From the NCBI GenBank assembly GCA_002238445.1, contig MPML01000001.1, forward strand, positions 1-64,000: a stretch of DNA of 64,000 bases. The letters are read 5' to 3'. Below, piece after piece: positions 61,997 through 64,000 of the stretch. The DNA is from Caldilineaceae bacterium bin5. GTDB taxonomy: Bacteria; Chloroflexota; Anaerolineae; Caldilineales; Caldilineaceae. Within the stretch, counting starts at the first letter, position 1. Each line of letters begins with the position of its first letter. The translations under genes and the position numbers were made by a program. The notes under the pieces are model-generated. The model worked only from the letters and a program-made list of their open reading frames with translations, was not told the DNA's origin and ran no database searches.

Positions 61997-63382
61997 TCAG
62001 TCCAGCTTCAAGTGAGGAGTCTGCTCCTCGACGTAAGACTTGACCACCTCCAGGCTTTGGCTCATCACGGCTACGGCCGTGTCGATTTCCTTTTCGGTCA
62101 TTGGTGTGGAGATGGCGTACTGGCATCTGGGGGCGCTGAAAATGCCCCTGTTCATCATCTCCAGATGTAGCAACTTGGGCAGGTCCAGCGCATTCTCCTG
62201 CGCAGCTACAGCATCACGGCCAGTTCTGATCGTTCCATCGCTCCAATGAATGCGGATTATCGATCCAGTGCCAACAGCGCGTATTCCTATGCCGGCTGCC
62301 TTAAATGCATCATTTAGTCCTCGTCTGAGCCGCTGCCCCAGTTGATTGACTCTTGCCACCTGTTCGGCGCCGAACTCCTTCATCGTTGCCAGTCCTGCGG
62401 CCATGGTGATGTTGTTGGCGTTGAATGTACCATTGTGTGGGATCGTTTGGGGGTGCGACGGGGAGAAAGGCGCCATAATCTCTTGCCGCCCCCCAAACGC
62501 TGCCAGCGGTAGGCCGCCGCCGATGAATTTCGCTACCGAGGTCAGGTCCGGCGTCACCCCAATGGCGGACTGAAACCCGCCCACATCCTGACGGAAAGTC
62601 ATGATTTCGTCGAAGATAAGCAGGACTCCGAACGTGTCGGCCAGCAATCTGACGCCTTCCAGATATCCTGGCTCAGGTTCGACGCCGCCGCCGGCGCCGA
62701 GGGCAGGTTCCAGAATTATACCGGCGATGTCGTCGCGGTGCTCCCGTAAGAGGTCGCGCAGGGCGTCCAAATCATTGAACGGCGCCACCAACATACCTTC
62801 CAACACTGCCGCGGGCACTCCTCTGGTAGTAAGCCGCCTGCGAGGGAGTCCTTCTTCCTTAGTGTCGGGTTGAACGTTTACCTGCACGTAGTCGTGGGAG
62901 CCGTGATAGCCACCGTCCATTTTTATAATGATGTCCTTGCCTGTGAAAGCACGTGCCGCGCGCATCGCAAGGTGGGTTGCTTCGGTGCCGGAATTACAGT
63001 AGCGAACGCTCTCAAAACTGGGGACGCGGCCGCATAGCATTTCGGCGTGTTCAACGGTTACTTCAGCGGCGGAACCGAGGACAGTGCCCCGCGCCGCCTG
63101 TTCCTGTATAGCGCTGACAGTTGGGGAATGGGCATGTCCATGGATTAGAGAGGTGTAATTGTTGAGAAAATCGAGATACTCATTCTCGTCGTGGTCGTAC
63201 AGATGGCACCCGTCGCCGTGCGCCATGTAGGCAGGATACGGAGAATAGTAGGAAGATGCCCTAGTGTCCCCTCCTGGCATCGACTTCTTGGCACGTTCGT
63301 TCAACTCGCCTGAAACCCGAGTACGGTGTTCGAAAGTCTCGACTATTTGTTTGGCAGCATCCTCTTTTGCATTGGAATTCAC
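61997..63382 (-). CDS. Class III aminotransferase (glutamate-1-semialdehyde aminomutase-like)
   Basis: PLP enzyme, 461 aa from GTG 63382, with GGAGG 7 nt upstream; the frame is open 27 codons further. Seen: SMPGGDTRASSYYSPYPAYM (HemL-like opening), YCNSGTEATHLAMRAARAFT (phosphate site), GGYHGSHDYV, ILEPALGAGGGVEP, LLIFDEIMTFRQ and the Schiff-base lysine in SVAKFIGGGLPLAAFGG. HemL of haem synthesis usually has different flanking sequence, and no hem genes are adjacent, so a catabolic amino-group transfer is as likely. It lies 115 nt upstream of the sulfatase on the same strand. Confidence 0.9.
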   Translation of the reverse strand: MNSNAKEDAAKQIVETFEHRTRVSGELNERAKKSMPGGDTRASSYYSPYPAYMAHGDGCHLYDHDENEYLDFLNNYTSLIHGHAHSPTVSAIQEQAARGTVLGSAAEVTVEHAEMLCGRVPSFESVRYCNSGTEATHLAMRAARAFTGKDIIIKMDGGYHGSHDYVQVNVQPDTKEEGLPRRRLTTRGVPAAVLEGMLVAPFNDLDALRDLLREHRDDIAGIILEPALGAGGGVEPEPGYLEGVRLLADTFGVLLIFDEIMTFRQDVGGFQSAIGVTPDLTSVAKFIGGGLPLAAFGGRQEIMAPFSPSHPQTIPHNGTFNANNITMAAGLATMKEFGAEQVARVNQLGQRLRRGLNDAFKAAGIGIRAVGTGSIIRIHWSDGTIRTGRDAVAAQENALDLPKLLHLEMMNRGIFSAPRCQYAISTPMTEKEIDTAVAVMSQSLEVVKSYVEEQTPHLKLD

Positions 63383-63767
63383 GGCAGTCCTCCACTGAAG
63401 CGCCATAGTGGCACTGGTTACAAATGTTGCAGGTTTAGGTCGATTAGCAAGGCCGGCGTTCACTAATTGGAGAAGCGGGCAGAGGGTTCAGGGAGCAGAA
63501 TGGGCAGACGAATTCCTGGAAATCATTGCACCACCACTGCAAGTGTCGAATTGTAGCATACAGTTCAGGCGGCATCAATGGATGTGATTTCAGAAGAGCC
63601 GCGCTTACCAGTCTGGTAGCCGGCCAAGAGGGCAGTATGTTGCCTGGAATCTCCGCACCCGAAGACGACTTTCCAGAGACGACCCCTTAACAGGCGGCTT
63701 TAGCGCATTCGAACCGCCTCTACGTCGATGGCCAGTGCGGCGTCTTCAGACGTATGCACTGTGTAAA

Positions 63768-63796
63768 TTGATTGCCAGGTGTTTTTAAGCTATATT
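63768..63796 (+). promoter_or_regulatory. Promoter for the gene at the window end
   Basis: TTGATT (63768-63773), a 17-nt spacer and TATATT (63791-63796), in a 540-bp gap (63383-63922) with no other feature seen. Confidence 0.5.
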
Positions 63797-63922
63797 GGTG
63801 CTGATTTTGACAGAAAAAGTGAAGTCCAACCTGAGTGGGGGGAACATAGAGTCCAAATATGTCGTCATAGGTTGTGGTTGGAATGCATGAAGGAATCGAC
63901 CAACCGAAGAAGGAGTGTCAAT

Positions 63923-64000
63923 TTGTATTTCACGCATACCATCACAACTCATGAGGTGGAAAATGGGACGGCTATTTGCACCCTATGTCCGAGGGACCTT
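63923..64000 (+). CDS. 5' end of an unidentified gene (partial)
   Basis: TTG 63923 follows AAGGAG with 7 nt spacing and stays open to the end of the window: 26 codons containing TTHEVENGTAICTLCPRDL. An ATG at 63887 in the same frame would add 12 basic residues but has a weaker ribosome site. The candidate promoter at 63768 fits either start. Two cysteines (CTLC) are notable. Too short to name. Confidence 0.5.
   Translation, partial: MYFTHTITTHEVENGTAICTLCPRDL

Overview
This looks like a bacterial chromosome of moderately high GC. My best guess is Chloroflexota, Anaerolineae/Caldilinea-like; this is an inference from gene content and order (ffh-rpsP-KH-rimM, MoxR/DUF58/DUF4129, many GTG and TTG starts, sugar-acid catabolism plus a sulfatase) and no rRNA gene is present to test it. 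No prophage, CRISPR array or transposase gene is visible. Mobile DNA is limited to short non-coding repeats.

Layout. 1-6171: a C-rich tandem repeat, a CDP-alcohol phosphotransferase, then ffh-rpsP-khpA-rimM-dprA-manC. 6209-9034: an acidic membrane protein and, convergent to it, dgt. 9447-9732: a 286-bp MITE. 9846-13962: ftsY, prfB (with a programmed frameshift), a LarA-domain protein and a haloacid dehalogenase. 14132-19505: tRNA-Ser(CGA), then surface-polysaccharide genes (O-antigen ligase type, GtrA, GT4), a thioesterase and two unknown proteins. 19535-19820: a second MITE copy in the opposite orientation. 19917-27933: mtnP, a ThDP enzyme and a sugar-acid catabolic cluster (two enolase-superfamily proteins, a DapA-type aldolase, an amidohydrolase/lactonase, a D-2-hydroxyacid dehydrogenase). 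28233-32283: MoxR, DUF58 and DUF4129. 32337-35634: a second ThDP enzyme and a CCA-adding-type enzyme.

35994-40050 is a minus-strand module: siroheme nitrite/sulfite reductase with a helical C-terminal extension, an unrecognised protein, and a TrpD2/YbiB-like protein. 40422-41050 is a broken histidine kinase. 42774-45800 is a large M16 lipoprotein peptidase. 47785-51943 (minus) encodes a response regulator, a protein with three PDZ domains and a sensor kinase. 52314-58527 carries rplI, gyrA, an AlbA/HATPase regulator and lepB. The end holds small unknown genes, a YbjN-like protein, a menorin/FAM151-like protein, a sulfatase and a class III aminotransferase, with the start of another gene at the edge.

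Most notable: five intergenic copies of a 54-56-nt Y-shaped motif (outer stem, two inner hairpins, constant CTTGTG linker). The hairpin arms change in a compensatory way between copies. Two of the copies lie inside the 286-bp elements, which have terminal inverted repeats and 8-bp target duplications. Also notable are the reductase/unknown/TrpD2 module and the regulator-PDZ-kinase locus.
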